A DNA stretch of 64,000 nt from Catenulispora sp. EB89 (lineage in GTDB: Bacteria; Actinomycetota; Actinomycetes; Streptomycetales; Catenulisporaceae): NCBI RefSeq assembly GCF_041261445.1, contig NZ_JBGCCU010000008.1, positions 62,001 through 126,000 on the forward strand, read 5' to 3'. Numbering within the stretch: the stretch's first letter is position 1; each line of letters opens with the position of its first letter. Below are positions 40,410 through 49,425 of the stretch, piece after piece. The notes under the pieces are model-generated. The model worked only from the letters and a program-made list of their open reading frames with translations. It made no database searches and was not told where the DNA came from. Made by a program: the position numbers and the translations under genes.

Positions 40410-40825
40410 GAGAGGCCCTCCTCGACACGGAATGAAGAACACTGATTCGATCAGCAGGAACGTTATCCGCCGATCAGCGATCGCGCCTCGTCCGATGTGG
40501 CCAAGTCGCCGTGGACAAACTGTCCCGCACGGCTAAGTCCGCGCCCTTGCTGCCGCCGCGGACGTGCCCGGTGGCCGTGTTCCGCAGGTCCGGGCGGTAG
40601 GTCACGTGCTTTGCCGAAAACGGCCGCCGGGGAATACCTGGCGCGTTGTCGGTGCACTGCGATAATGCCGGAACCCGATTCAGGGTATTGCCGGTGGCAG
40701 CTTTATGTCGGCACTTACATGCCAGCGGTCGGCGGCATTATCAACCTTGACTCTGCAACAAACGTTTCACAGGATTTCCAAGGGTCCGCGGGCCCACTTA
40801 TCGGCACTGCGACGGTGGGTGTTCT
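40410..40825. promoter_or_regulatory. Divergent control region between decarboxylase 2 and PKS1
   Basis: 416 bases without a gene and with raised A+T. Besides the PKS1 promoter (separate entry) it holds GGACA-aac-TGTCC (40513-40525), a neat palindrome on the decarboxylase side. ATAATGCCG (40662-40670) has its inverted copy CGGCATTAT (40733-40741) just upstream of the PKS1 -35. A related direct copy, TATTGCCGG, is at 40686. These are likely sites for the SARP or LuxR-type regulator. Only short non-conserved frames cross the region. Confidence 0.6.
40747..40775 (+). promoter_or_regulatory. Promoter of the PKS1-PKS2-PKS3 operon
   Basis: TTGACT (40747-40752), a 17-base spacer and CAGGAT (40770-40775) fit a vegetative sigma-70-type promoter well. 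Transcription would begin near 40782, leaving an untranslated leader of about 44 bases before ATG 40826. The inverted repeat arm at 40733-40741 lies just upstream, where an activator would bind. Confidence 0.6.
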
Positions 40826-43800
40826 ATGTCTTCCCGGAATAGCGAGCGAGGCGGCACGCCGGTGTACGGAGCGCACGGAACGCAGGGAACGCAGGGAACG
40901 GTGCCCGCGGAGCAGATCGCGGTGATCGGCATGGCCTGCCGGCTGCCTCGCGCGTCGGACCCCGCAGGGTTCTGGACGCTGCTGCGCGAGGGCGTGGACG
41001 CGGTCGGCGAGGTACCGGCGGAGCGCTGGCCGCAGGGCGCGGCGGCCGGGTACCGGCGCGGCGGGTTCCTGGACGAGGTCGACCGGTTCGACGCGGGCTT
41101 CTTCGGCATCTCCCCGCACGAGGCGGCGGCGATGGACCCGCAGCAGCGGCTGATGCTGGAGCTGGCCTGGGAGGCCTGCGAGCAGGCGCGGATCGCGCCG
41201 GACCGGCTGCGCGGCAGCGACACCGCGGTGTACGTCGGCGCCATCGCGGCCGACTACGCCGCCCTCGTGGACCGGCTCGGCGCCGCCGCGCTCAGCTCGC
41301 ACACGCTGGCCGGCGTGCAGCGCGGCATCATCGCCAACCGGATCTCCTACGTGCTGGGCCTTCGCGGCCGCAGCATGACCGTCGACACCGGCCAGTCCTC
41401 GTCGCTGGCGGCCGTGCTGAGCGCCTGCGAGGACCTGCGCCGCGGCGACTCCCGCATCGCGCTGGCCGGCGGCGTCAACCTCAACCTCCTGCCGGAGACC
41501 ACCGAGGCGATCAGCCGCTTCGGCGCCCTGTCGCCCGACGGGCGCTGCCACACCTTCGACGCACGCGCGAACGGCTACGTCCGCGGCGAGGGCGGCGCGC
41601 TCCTCGTGCTGAAGCCGCTGCGTGCGGCGCTGGCCGACGGCGACACAGTGCACTGCGTCATCCTCGGCGGCACGCTGAACAACGACGGCGGCGGCACCGG
41701 CCTTACCGTCCCCGACGCCCGGGCCCAGCGCGAGGTCATCGGCAGCGCCTGGCGCCAGGCCGGCGTCGGCGCCGCCGAGGTGCAGTACGTGGAGCTGCAC
41801 GGCACCGGGACGGCGGTCGGCGACCCGATCGAGGCGGCGGCGCTGGGCGGGGCGCTGGTTGACGCGGTTGACGCGGTTGACGCGGCGGGAGGCGACGGCG
41901 CCGGGAGAGACGACGGCGCCGGACCGCTGCTAGTCGGCTCGGTGAAGACGAACATCGGCCACCTCGAGGGCGCGGCAGGCATCGCGGGGCTGCTCAAGGT
42001 CGTGCTCAGCCTCACGCACCGGGAACTCCCCGCGAGCCTGAACTTCACCACGGCGTCGCCGCAGATCCCTCTCGCGGATCTGAAGCTTGATGTGGTGCGC
42101 GAGCGGCGGGGCTGGCCGAGGCCGGATCGGCGGCTGGTGGCCGGGGTCAGCTCGTTCGGCATGGGCGGCACGAACTGCCACCTGGTGCTCGCCGAGGCGC
42201 CGGCTGCGGTGTCGGCCGAACCGGTCTCTGCGCAGGCCCGCCCGAGTGCGGTAGTGCTCTCCGCTCGCTCCGCCGAAGCCCTGCGCGGCCAGGCGCGCAG
42301 CCTCTCCGACTACTTGGACCGCAACGCTGCCACCGACACCGCCGACGTGGTGCTCTCCTTGATCCGCACCCGGACCCGCTTCGAACACCGGGCCGTGTTC
42401 CTCAATGCCGACCGCACCGCGCTGAAAGCCAGCCTCGACGCGCTCGCCGACAACCGCCCCGAGCCGGCAGTCGTCACGGGGCGCGCAGTCTCCGGTTCCG
42501 TCGCGCTGATCTTCCCCGGCGAGGACTCGCAGTGGCCCGGCATGGCCCGCGACCTGCTCGACGGAGCCTGCCCGGCATTCGAGCGCCGCCTCGACGAGTG
42601 CGCCCAAGCGCTGGAGCCGCATCTCGACTACGCGCTGCTCGACGTCCTGCACCAGCGGCCGGGTGCCCCGGAGCCGTCCCGGATCGACGTGGCGCAGCCC
42701 GTGCGGTGGGCGGTCACGGTGGCACTCGCAGAGCTCTGGCGCTCCTGGGGCGTGCGGCCCGACATCGTGATCGGCCACTCCGACGGCGAGATCGCCGCCG
42801 CGACCGCGATCGGTGCGCTGGACCTGGAGGATGCCGCGCTCGTCGTCGCGCGGCGCAGCCTGGACGCGCGATCGTCCGCCGACGAGCTGCGCTCCGCATT
42901 CGCCTCGATCCGGCCGAGGAGCGTGCCCGCCACCTTCATATCCAGCGTGACCGGCGAGCCGATCGACACCGCCACCCTCGACGCCGACTACTGGTCCCGC
43001 GATCTGCGCCATCCCGTGCGCTTCGCCGACGCCGTACGCGGAGCCATCGACCTCGGCGCCGGACTGTTCATCCAGCCGAGCCCGCATCCCGTGCTGATCG
43101 AGGCGATCGAGCAGAGCGCCGAGGCGGAAGACGTCGCCGTTGTCAGCACCCTGCGCCGCGACCAAGACGGACCGCACCGGCTGCGGCACGCTCGCGCCGA
43201 GGCGTTCGTCGCCGGGGCCGACATCGACTGGGACGCGGACTGCGTGCTCCCCGGGGCCCGGCTCATCGACCTGCCCACCTACGCTTTCCAGCGCGAGCGC
43301 CACTGGCTCGCGGACATGCCGCAGCCGACTGAACCGACCGAGCCGATCGAGCCGATCGAGCCGATTGAGCCGACTGAGCCGATCGAGCTGGCCGAGTCGG
43401 CCGAGCTGGCCGGGCCGACCGAGCCGATCGAGCCGATCGAGCCGATCGAGCCGACCGAGTCGACCGAGTCGGCCGAGTCGGCCGAGTCGGCCGAGCCGAC
43501 CGAGCCGACTGCCATCGAACCGCCGCCGGCCCCCGCGCATCCGACGTCTACTGCTGCCCGCAGCCGCACCGAACTCCGCGACCTGGTCGCCGACACCGCG
43601 GCGCACATCCTCGGCCACCCCGATCGCCGAGCGATCGACCACTCCCGCAGTTTCAAAGACCTCGGCTTCGACTCATCCGCCACCGTCGAACTCTGCCGGC
43701 GCCTGCGCTCCGCCACCGGCCTGCGCCTCGCCACCTCGGCCGTCTACGACTTCCCGACCCCCAAGCGCCTCGCCGACCACCTGCACGCCGGGCTGGCCGA

Positions 43801-46800
43801 TACCCCGCCCTCCGCGCCGAACGAGCCACAGCCTGCGCGGCTCACCCGCGCCGCGCCGAGAAGCCCGAGCGCCCCGCAGAGCCCCGACCAGGACCAGGCC
43901 CAAGACCCCATCGCCATCACCGCAATCGGCTGCCGCTACCCCGGCGGCGTCGAATCCCCCGCCGACCTCTGGCGCCTTGTCGCCGCCGGCACCGACGCCA
44001 TCACCCCCCTGCCCACCGGCCGTGGCTGGGACCTCGATGCGCTCCTCGGCTCCGGCGCGGGCCGTCCCGGTAGCTGCGCCACCCGCTTCGGCGGCTTCCT
44101 GCACGACGCCGACCGCTTCGACGCCGCGTTCTTCGGTCTGAGCCCGCGCGAGGCGCTGGCCATGGACCCGCAGCAGCGTCTGCTCCTGGAGACCGCGTGG
44201 GAGGCGTTGGAGCGCGCCGGCCTGGACCCGACCGGGCTTGAGGGCTCGCCGGTCGGCGTCTTCGTCGGGGCGATGGCCGCCGAGTACGGTCCGCGGCTGC
44301 ACCGGCCCACCGGGGTTGCCGACGGCCACCTGCTCACCGGCACCGCGCTGTCCGTCGCGTCCGGCCGCATCGCCTACACCTTCGGGTTCCAGGGTCCTGC
44401 GATCACCGTCGACACCGCCTGCTCCTCCTCGCTGGTCGCCGTGCAGCTCGCGGTGCAGGCGCTGCGGCGCGGCGAGTGCCCGATGGCGCTGGCCGGCGGG
44501 GTCACGCTGATGGCGAACCCGGGGCACCTGGTGGAGTTCAGCCGCCAGAACGGCCTGGCCCCCGACGGCCGCGCGAAGGCCTTCTCCGCCTCGGCCGACG
44601 GCACCGCCTTCGCCGAGGGGGCCGGCCTGCTGCTGCTCGAACGTCTCTCCGACGCCCGCCGCGCCGGCCGCCCGGTGCTGGCCGTCGTCCGCGGCGGCGC
44701 CGTCAACTCCGACGGCGCCAGCAACGGTCTGACCGCGCCCAACGGCCAGGCTCAGCAGGACGTGATCCGCCGCGCCCTGGCCGACGCCGGGCTCGCCGCC
44801 CACGAGGTGGACGTCGTCGAGGCGCACGGCACCGGCACCGCGCTCGGCGACCCGGTCGAGGCGCACGCGATCGCCGCCACCTACGGCCGCGCGCACTCCG
44901 ACGCCGCTCCCGTGTGGCTCGGATCGGTGAAGTCGAACATCGGCCACACCCAGGCCGCCGCGGGTGTCGCCGGCGTCATCAAGATGGTGATGGCGATGCG
45001 CCACGAGCTGCTGCCCCGCACCCTGCACGCCGAGGAGCCCACGCGGGAAGTGGACTGGGACGCCGCCGCCGTCCGGCTGCTCGCCGAGGACCGCCCCTGG
45101 CCGCGGCAGGACCGGCCCCGGCGCGCGGCGGTGTCCAGCTTCGGGATCAGCGGCACCAATGCGCACCTGATCATCGAGTCCTTCGAGTCCTTCGAGCCTT
45201 TCGACGATGCACCCGCACCCGCCGCCGACGCTCCGGCCCCCGACGCTCCGGCCGCCACCGCGCCCCTGGTCTGGACCTTCTCGGCACGCACCGCCGCCTC
45301 CCTCCGAGCCTACGCCGCCCGCCTCGCGACCTTCGCCGCCGACCTCGACGCCGTCGATGACCGCACCCTGCTAGCCACCGGCCCAGCCCTCGCCCGCCGC
45401 GCTCAGTTCCCCCACCGCGCCGCAGTCGTCGCCGCCGACCGTGCTCACCTCCGCGCCGCGCTCGAAGACCTCGCCGCCGACCGCCCGAACCCCGCCGCCT
45501 GGACCGGAATCGCCTCCCCGCGCACCGAGCCGGTGTTCGTCTTCCCGGGCCAGGGCTCGCAGTGGCACGGCATGGCCGCCGAACTCGCCCGCACCGACGA
45601 GACCTTCGCCGCGCACCTCCGCCGCTGCGACGAAGCCCTGGCCCCGCACACCGGATGGTCCGTCCTCGACGTCCTGCACGGCACCGAAGGCGCCCCGCCG
45701 ATGGACGGCTCCGACGTCATCCAGCCGGTCCTGTTCGCGGTCACCATCGCGCTCGCCGCGCTCTGGCAGGCCGCCGGGATCCGTCCCGCGGCGGTGGTCG
45801 GGCACTCGATGGGCGAGATCGCCGCGTCCCACATCGCCGGCGCGCTGAGCCTGCCCGACGCCGCGAAGCTGGTGGCCGCGCGCAGCCAGGTCATCGGCTC
45901 CATCGACGGCACCGGCGCGATGCTCTCCGCGGTCGCGCCCGCCGCGCGGATCCACGAGCTGCTCGCACCGTGGGCCGACCGGCTGTGGGTCGCGCTGCGC
46001 AACGGCCCCCACAGCACGGTGATCGGCGGCGATCCCGACGCGGTCGAGGAGTTCACGCAGCGCTGGGGCGAGAGCATCCAGCTCCGCCGCGCCGCCCTCG
46101 CCTACGCGGCGCACACCCCGCACATCGCCCGGGTCCGCGACGAGCTCTACCGGAAGATCGGCGTGATCACCCCCGCCGCCGCCGACATCCCGATCCTCTC
46201 GTCCTACCTCGGAGCCCGCGTCGATCCGGCCACGCTCGGCACCGACCACTGGTACGAGAGCCTGGCCTGCCAGGTCCGGTTCGACGAGGCGGTCCGCGCC
46301 GCCTCCGCCGTCGTCGAGTCGCCGCTGTTCATCGAGGTCAGCCCACACCCGATCCTGTGCGGCGACGTCGAGGACACCCTGGCCGAGGCGGGCCTGGACG
46401 GCGCGGCCGTCGGCTCGCTGCGCCGCGATTCCGGCGGCCGGCGGCAGTTCCTCGCCGCGGCCGCGCAGGCCTACGTCCAAGGCGCCCCGGTGGACTGGCA
46501 GGCGCTGCTGGGTTCCGCAGACCGGTACGTCGAGCCGCCGGCGTACGCGTTCGACCGCCAGCGCTTCTGGTTGGAGAGCACTGAGAACGCTGACAGCACC
46601 AAGAACACCGATCACGCATCGACGAGCGCCCAGCGGCACTCGCTGTTCGACTCGATCGTGGCGGTCGCCGAGGACGACCGGATCCTGCTGTCCGGCCGGC
46701 TCTCCCTCGCTTCGTCGCCATGGCTCGCAGACCACACCATCGGCGGTGTCGTGCTCCTACCCGCCACCGCCTTCGCGGAGCTCGCCCTGCAAGCCGCGGA

Positions 46801-49375
46801 CGCGGCCGGGGCCGGGGCCGAGTGGATCGAGGAGCTGACCCTGCACACGCCGCTGGCGCTGACGGCATCGGACGCGATGGACATCCAGGTCACGGTCGGC
46901 GCGGCCGACGCGTCCGGCCGGCGCTCCCTGTCGGTGTACTCCCGTCCCTGCGACGGCTCCAGCTCCGAATGGACCCGGAACGCGAGCGGACAGCTGGGCC
47001 CCGGCGACTCCGCCCCCGCCGGGGGAGCGGTGCCGGCCACCTGGCCACCGGTCGACGCCGTCCCCGTGGACCTCGAAGACCTTTACGAGCGACTGGCCGC
47101 CACCGGGTACGAATACGGACCCTCGTTCCAAGGCCTCCAAGCCGCATGGCGCACCGACGACGGCTTCTGCGCGGAGGTCCGGCTGCCCGCAGGCGCCATG
47201 CCCGAAGCCAGTGCATTCGCGATGCACCCCGCGCTGTTCGACGCGGTGCTGCACATCCTCGTCCTCGACGCGATGAGCGACGCGCCCGACGCCGGCCTGC
47301 TGCTCCCGTTCTCCTTCTCGGGCCTGGACGTGGCCGTCACCGGGACCGAAAGCCTGCGAGTGCGCCTGACCGGACGTTCCGACAGCGCGGTCAAGCTTGA
47401 TCTCTTCGACTCCACCGGCCGTCGCGTCGGCGGCGTCGACAGCCTCGCGCTGCGCCGCGTTCCGGTGAATCGCGCACTCGGCGGTTCGGCCGCCTCGGGC
47501 CTGTATGACTTCACGTGGGCGGCGACCGGCCTGAGCGAAGCAGACCTCGAAGGACGCCATTGGGCCGTGCTCGGCGACAGCAGCGAATCGGCGGCGATCA
47601 CCGCCGCGCTGAAGGAGTTCGGCGCCGACATCGAGCACTTCGACGATCTGTCCGCCCTGGTCACGGCACCCCGCAGCGAGCTGCCCGCAGTGGTCGTCGT
47701 GCCCTGCGCGGCAGAGGCGGCGCGCGCCATCGGCGAAGCGCTCACGCCGATGCTCGACCTCGTTCAGCAGTGGGCCGCCGACGAACGCCTCGCGGATACG
47801 CAGCTGCTGGTCCTTGCCGACCGGACGACGCCCGCCGCCGCAGCTGTCTGGGGCCTGATCCGCTGTGTGCAGGCCGAGCATCCGGGACGCTTCGCGATCG
47901 CCGATCCCGGGCTGCTCGGCGGTCAGGTCCGCGACCGTGCGGCGTGGCGCCTCGTCGCCGCCGGGCTCGACGCCGCGCAGACCCAGTTCGCCGTGGAGGG
48001 TGGCCGGTTGCTCGCTCCGCGCCTGGCACGGCGCTCGGCGGCGACCGCCGCGCCAGACCTGTCCGATCTGACCACGGGCACCGTCCTGATCACGGGAGCG
48101 ACCGGAGGCATCGGCGCCCTGGTCGCCCAGCGGCTCGTCACCGACCACGGAGTCAGGGACCTGCTCCTCGTCTCCCGCAGCGGCGCCGCGGCACCCGGTG
48201 CGGCAGACCTGTCCGCTCGGCTCACCGACCTCGGCGCACGGGTCCGGATCGAATCCTGCGACGTCGCGGACCGCACGGCCCTGACCGCACTCCTCGCCTC
48301 CGTGCCCGCCGACCGGCCGCTGGTCGGCGTGGTGCACGCGGCCGGCATGCTCGACGACGCGCTCGTCGCGGCCCTGACCCCGGAGCGTTGCGCGGCCGTC
48401 CTGCGGCCCAAGGCGGACGCCGCGTGGCTGCTGCACGAGCTGACCGCCGACCTGCCGCTGCGCGCCTTCGTGCTCTTCTCCTCGGTCGTCGGCGTGCTCG
48501 GCAACGCCGGACAGGCGAACTACGGCGCGGCGAACGCCGTCCTGGACGCGCTGTCCGCGCATCGTCGCTCGCTCGGCCTGCCGGCGATCGCGATTGCCTG
48601 GGGCCCGTGGACCGTCGGCATGACCGAGGGCCTGACGAAGGCCGACGAGGCACGCTTCGCACGCTCCGGACTCGCCGCGCTCGACGCGGCGGCGGGCCTC
48701 GACCTGTTCGACGCCGCGCTGCGCTCCGCCGATACCGCCGCCGATGTCGATGCCGATGCCGACGCCACTACCGCCACCTCCACTGCGGTCGTCGTCGCCG
48801 CGAAGTGGGACCGCGAAGCCCCCCGCCGTACCACCACCCCGCCCCGGCAGCCCGGCGCGCGCCCGGCACGGCAGCCGACGCCCGCGGCCCGACTCGCCGA
48901 CCTGAGCCGCCCCGAAGCCCTCGAAGCCCTGCTGGCCATGGTCCGCCGCAACGTCGCCGTCGCCCTGGCCCACGAGACCGCTGAGGCCGTCGACGTCGAC
49001 CGTTCCTTCAGCGAACTCGGCTTCGACTCCCTGTCCTCCGTCGAGCTCCGCCGCACGCTCGGCGACGAGCTCGGCCGCCGCCTCCCCGCGACGCTCCTGT
49101 TCGACCACCCCACCGTCGCCGCGGTCGCCGGGTTCCTGCTCCGGGAGCTGGCGGCCGACGAACCGGGTGTGGACGACGTCCTGCGCGATGCCGTGGACCG
49201 CGCGTTGGACCGCCTCGGCGCCGACGGCGCCGACGACGCACAACGCGCCCGCGTGGCCGCCGTCCTCGACGCGGCCCTGGCCCGCCTCGGCGCCCCGCAG
49301 CGCACCGGCGGCGGCGCCGACCGGTTCGACGGGGTGTCCGACGAAGAGATCTTCCAGTTCATCGAACAGCTCTGA
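40826..49375 (+). CDS. Modular PKS 1: KSQ-(truncated AT)-ACP, KS-AT-DH-KR-ACP
   Basis: 2,849 residues. The loading module has a KSQ (Gln190 in VDTGQSSSL), a decarboxylating ketosynthase. Its AT keeps Ser652 in IGHSDGE but has lost about 80 residues near residue 685, including the His-bearing YASH/HAFH part, so it cannot be active. A Glu-Pro-Thr-Ile linker follows, then an ACP (Ser950). Module 1: KS with Cys1199, EAHGTGT and NIGHTQ; AT with Ser1661 in VGHSMGE and an odd YAAHTPH selectivity motif. Its DH has HTIGGVVLLP and DAVLH. Its KR has GATGGIG, LDD (B-type) and NYGAAN, followed by an ACP at about 2735. The module makes an enoyl unit. The C-terminal tail ending SDEEIFQFIEQL is a docking helix for PKS2. 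Confidence 0.93.
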   Translation: MSSRNSERGGTPVYGAHGTQGTQGTVPAEQIAVIGMACRLPRASDPAGFWTLLREGVDAVGEVPAERWPQGAAAGYRRGGFLDEVDRFDAGFFGISPHEAAAMDPQQRLMLELAWEACEQARIAPDRLRGSDTAVYVGAIAADYAALVDRLGAAALSSHTLAGVQRGIIANRISYVLGLRGRSMTVDTGQSSSLAAVLSACEDLRRGDSRIALAGGVNLNLLPETTEAISRFGALSPDGRCHTFDARANGYVRGEGGALLVLKPLRAALADGDTVHCVILGGTLNNDGGGTGLTVPDARAQREVIGSAWRQAGVGAAEVQYVELHGTGTAVGDPIEAAALGGALVDAVDAVDAAGGDGAGRDDGAGPLLVGSVKTNIGHLEGAAGIAGLLKVVLSLTHRELPASLNFTTASPQIPLADLKLDVVRERRGWPRPDRRLVAGVSSFGMGGTNCHLVLAEAPAAVSAEPVSAQARPSAVVLSARSAEALRGQARSLSDYLDRNAATDTADVVLSLIRTRTRFEHRAVFLNADRTALKASLDALADNRPEPAVVTGRAVSGSVALIFPGEDSQWPGMARDLLDGACPAFERRLDECAQALEPHLDYALLDVLHQRPGAPEPSRIDVAQPVRWAVTVALAELWRSWGVRPDIVIGHSDGEIAAATAIGALDLEDAALVVARRSLDARSSADELRSAFASIRPRSVPATFISSVTGEPIDTATLDADYWSRDLRHPVRFADAVRGAIDLGAGLFIQPSPHPVLIEAIEQSAEAEDVAVVSTLRRDQDGPHRLRHARAEAFVAGADIDWDADCVLPGARLIDLPTYAFQRERHWLADMPQPTEPTEPIEPIEPIEPTEPIELAESAELAGPTEPIEPIEPIEPTESTESAESAESAEPTEPTAIEPPPAPAHPTSTAARSRTELRDLVADTAAHILGHPDRRAIDHSRSFKDLGFDSSATVELCRRLRSATGLRLATSAVYDFPTPKRLADHLHAGLADTPPSAPNEPQPARLTRAAPRSPSAPQSPDQDQAQDPIAITAIGCRYPGGVESPADLWRLVAAGTDAITPLPTGRGWDLDALLGSGAGRPGSCATRFGGFLHDADRFDAAFFGLSPREALAMDPQQRLLLETAWEALERAGLDPTGLEGSPVGVFVGAMAAEYGPRLHRPTGVADGHLLTGTALSVASGRIAYTFGFQGPAITVDTACSSSLVAVQLAVQALRRGECPMALAGGVTLMANPGHLVEFSRQNGLAPDGRAKAFSASADGTAFAEGAGLLLLERLSDARRAGRPVLAVVRGGAVNSDGASNGLTAPNGQAQQDVIRRALADAGLAAHEVDVVEAHGTGTALGDPVEAHAIAATYGRAHSDAAPVWLGSVKSNIGHTQAAAGVAGVIKMVMAMRHELLPRTLHAEEPTREVDWDAAAVRLLAEDRPWPRQDRPRRAAVSSFGISGTNAHLIIESFESFEPFDDAPAPAADAPAPDAPAATAPLVWTFSARTAASLRAYAARLATFAADLDAVDDRTLLATGPALARRAQFPHRAAVVAADRAHLRAALEDLAADRPNPAAWTGIASPRTEPVFVFPGQGSQWHGMAAELARTDETFAAHLRRCDEALAPHTGWSVLDVLHGTEGAPPMDGSDVIQPVLFAVTIALAALWQAAGIRPAAVVGHSMGEIAASHIAGALSLPDAAKLVAARSQVIGSIDGTGAMLSAVAPAARIHELLAPWADRLWVALRNGPHSTVIGGDPDAVEEFTQRWGESIQLRRAALAYAAHTPHIARVRDELYRKIGVITPAAADIPILSSYLGARVDPATLGTDHWYESLACQVRFDEAVRAASAVVESPLFIEVSPHPILCGDVEDTLAEAGLDGAAVGSLRRDSGGRRQFLAAAAQAYVQGAPVDWQALLGSADRYVEPPAYAFDRQRFWLESTENADSTKNTDHASTSAQRHSLFDSIVAVAEDDRILLSGRLSLASSPWLADHTIGGVVLLPATAFAELALQAADAAGAGAEWIEELTLHTPLALTASDAMDIQVTVGAADASGRRSLSVYSRPCDGSSSEWTRNASGQLGPGDSAPAGGAVPATWPPVDAVPVDLEDLYERLAATGYEYGPSFQGLQAAWRTDDGFCAEVRLPAGAMPEASAFAMHPALFDAVLHILVLDAMSDAPDAGLLLPFSFSGLDVAVTGTESLRVRLTGRSDSAVKLDLFDSTGRRVGGVDSLALRRVPVNRALGGSAASGLYDFTWAATGLSEADLEGRHWAVLGDSSESAAITAALKEFGADIEHFDDLSALVTAPRSELPAVVVVPCAAEAARAIGEALTPMLDLVQQWAADERLADTQLLVLADRTTPAAAAVWGLIRCVQAEHPGRFAIADPGLLGGQVRDRAAWRLVAAGLDAAQTQFAVEGGRLLAPRLARRSAATAAPDLSDLTTGTVLITGATGGIGALVAQRLVTDHGVRDLLLVSRSGAAAPGAADLSARLTDLGARVRIESCDVADRTALTALLASVPADRPLVGVVHAAGMLDDALVAALTPERCAAVLRPKADAAWLLHELTADLPLRAFVLFSSVVGVLGNAGQANYGAANAVLDALSAHRRSLGLPAIAIAWGPWTVGMTEGLTKADEARFARSGLAALDAAAGLDLFDAALRSADTAADVDADADATTATSTAVVVAAKWDREAPRRTTTPPRQPGARPARQPTPAARLADLSRPEALEALLAMVRRNVAVALAHETAEAVDVDRSFSELGFDSLSSVELRRTLGDELGRRLPATLLFDHPTVAAVAGFLLRELAADEPGVDDVLRDAVDRALDRLGADGADDAQRARVAAVLDAALARLGAPQRTGGGADRFDGVSDEEIFQFIEQL
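43323..43515 (+). repeat. Nine-base codon-triplet repeat encoding a Glu-Pro-Ile/Thr linker
   Basis: Within PKS1 between the truncated AT and the loading ACP, the unit GAGCCGATC and variants (GAGCCGACC, GAGTCGGCC) repeat about 20 times. They encode an acidic EPI/EPT/ESA ribbon of about 60 residues. Its length should vary easily by slippage. It would hold the ACP on a long, extended, negatively charged tether. Confidence 0.85.
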
Positions 49376-49425
49376 CAGCCGACCCGGACAGCGCTCACCG
49401 ACAGGCCCAGAAGGGGTGAACATCC

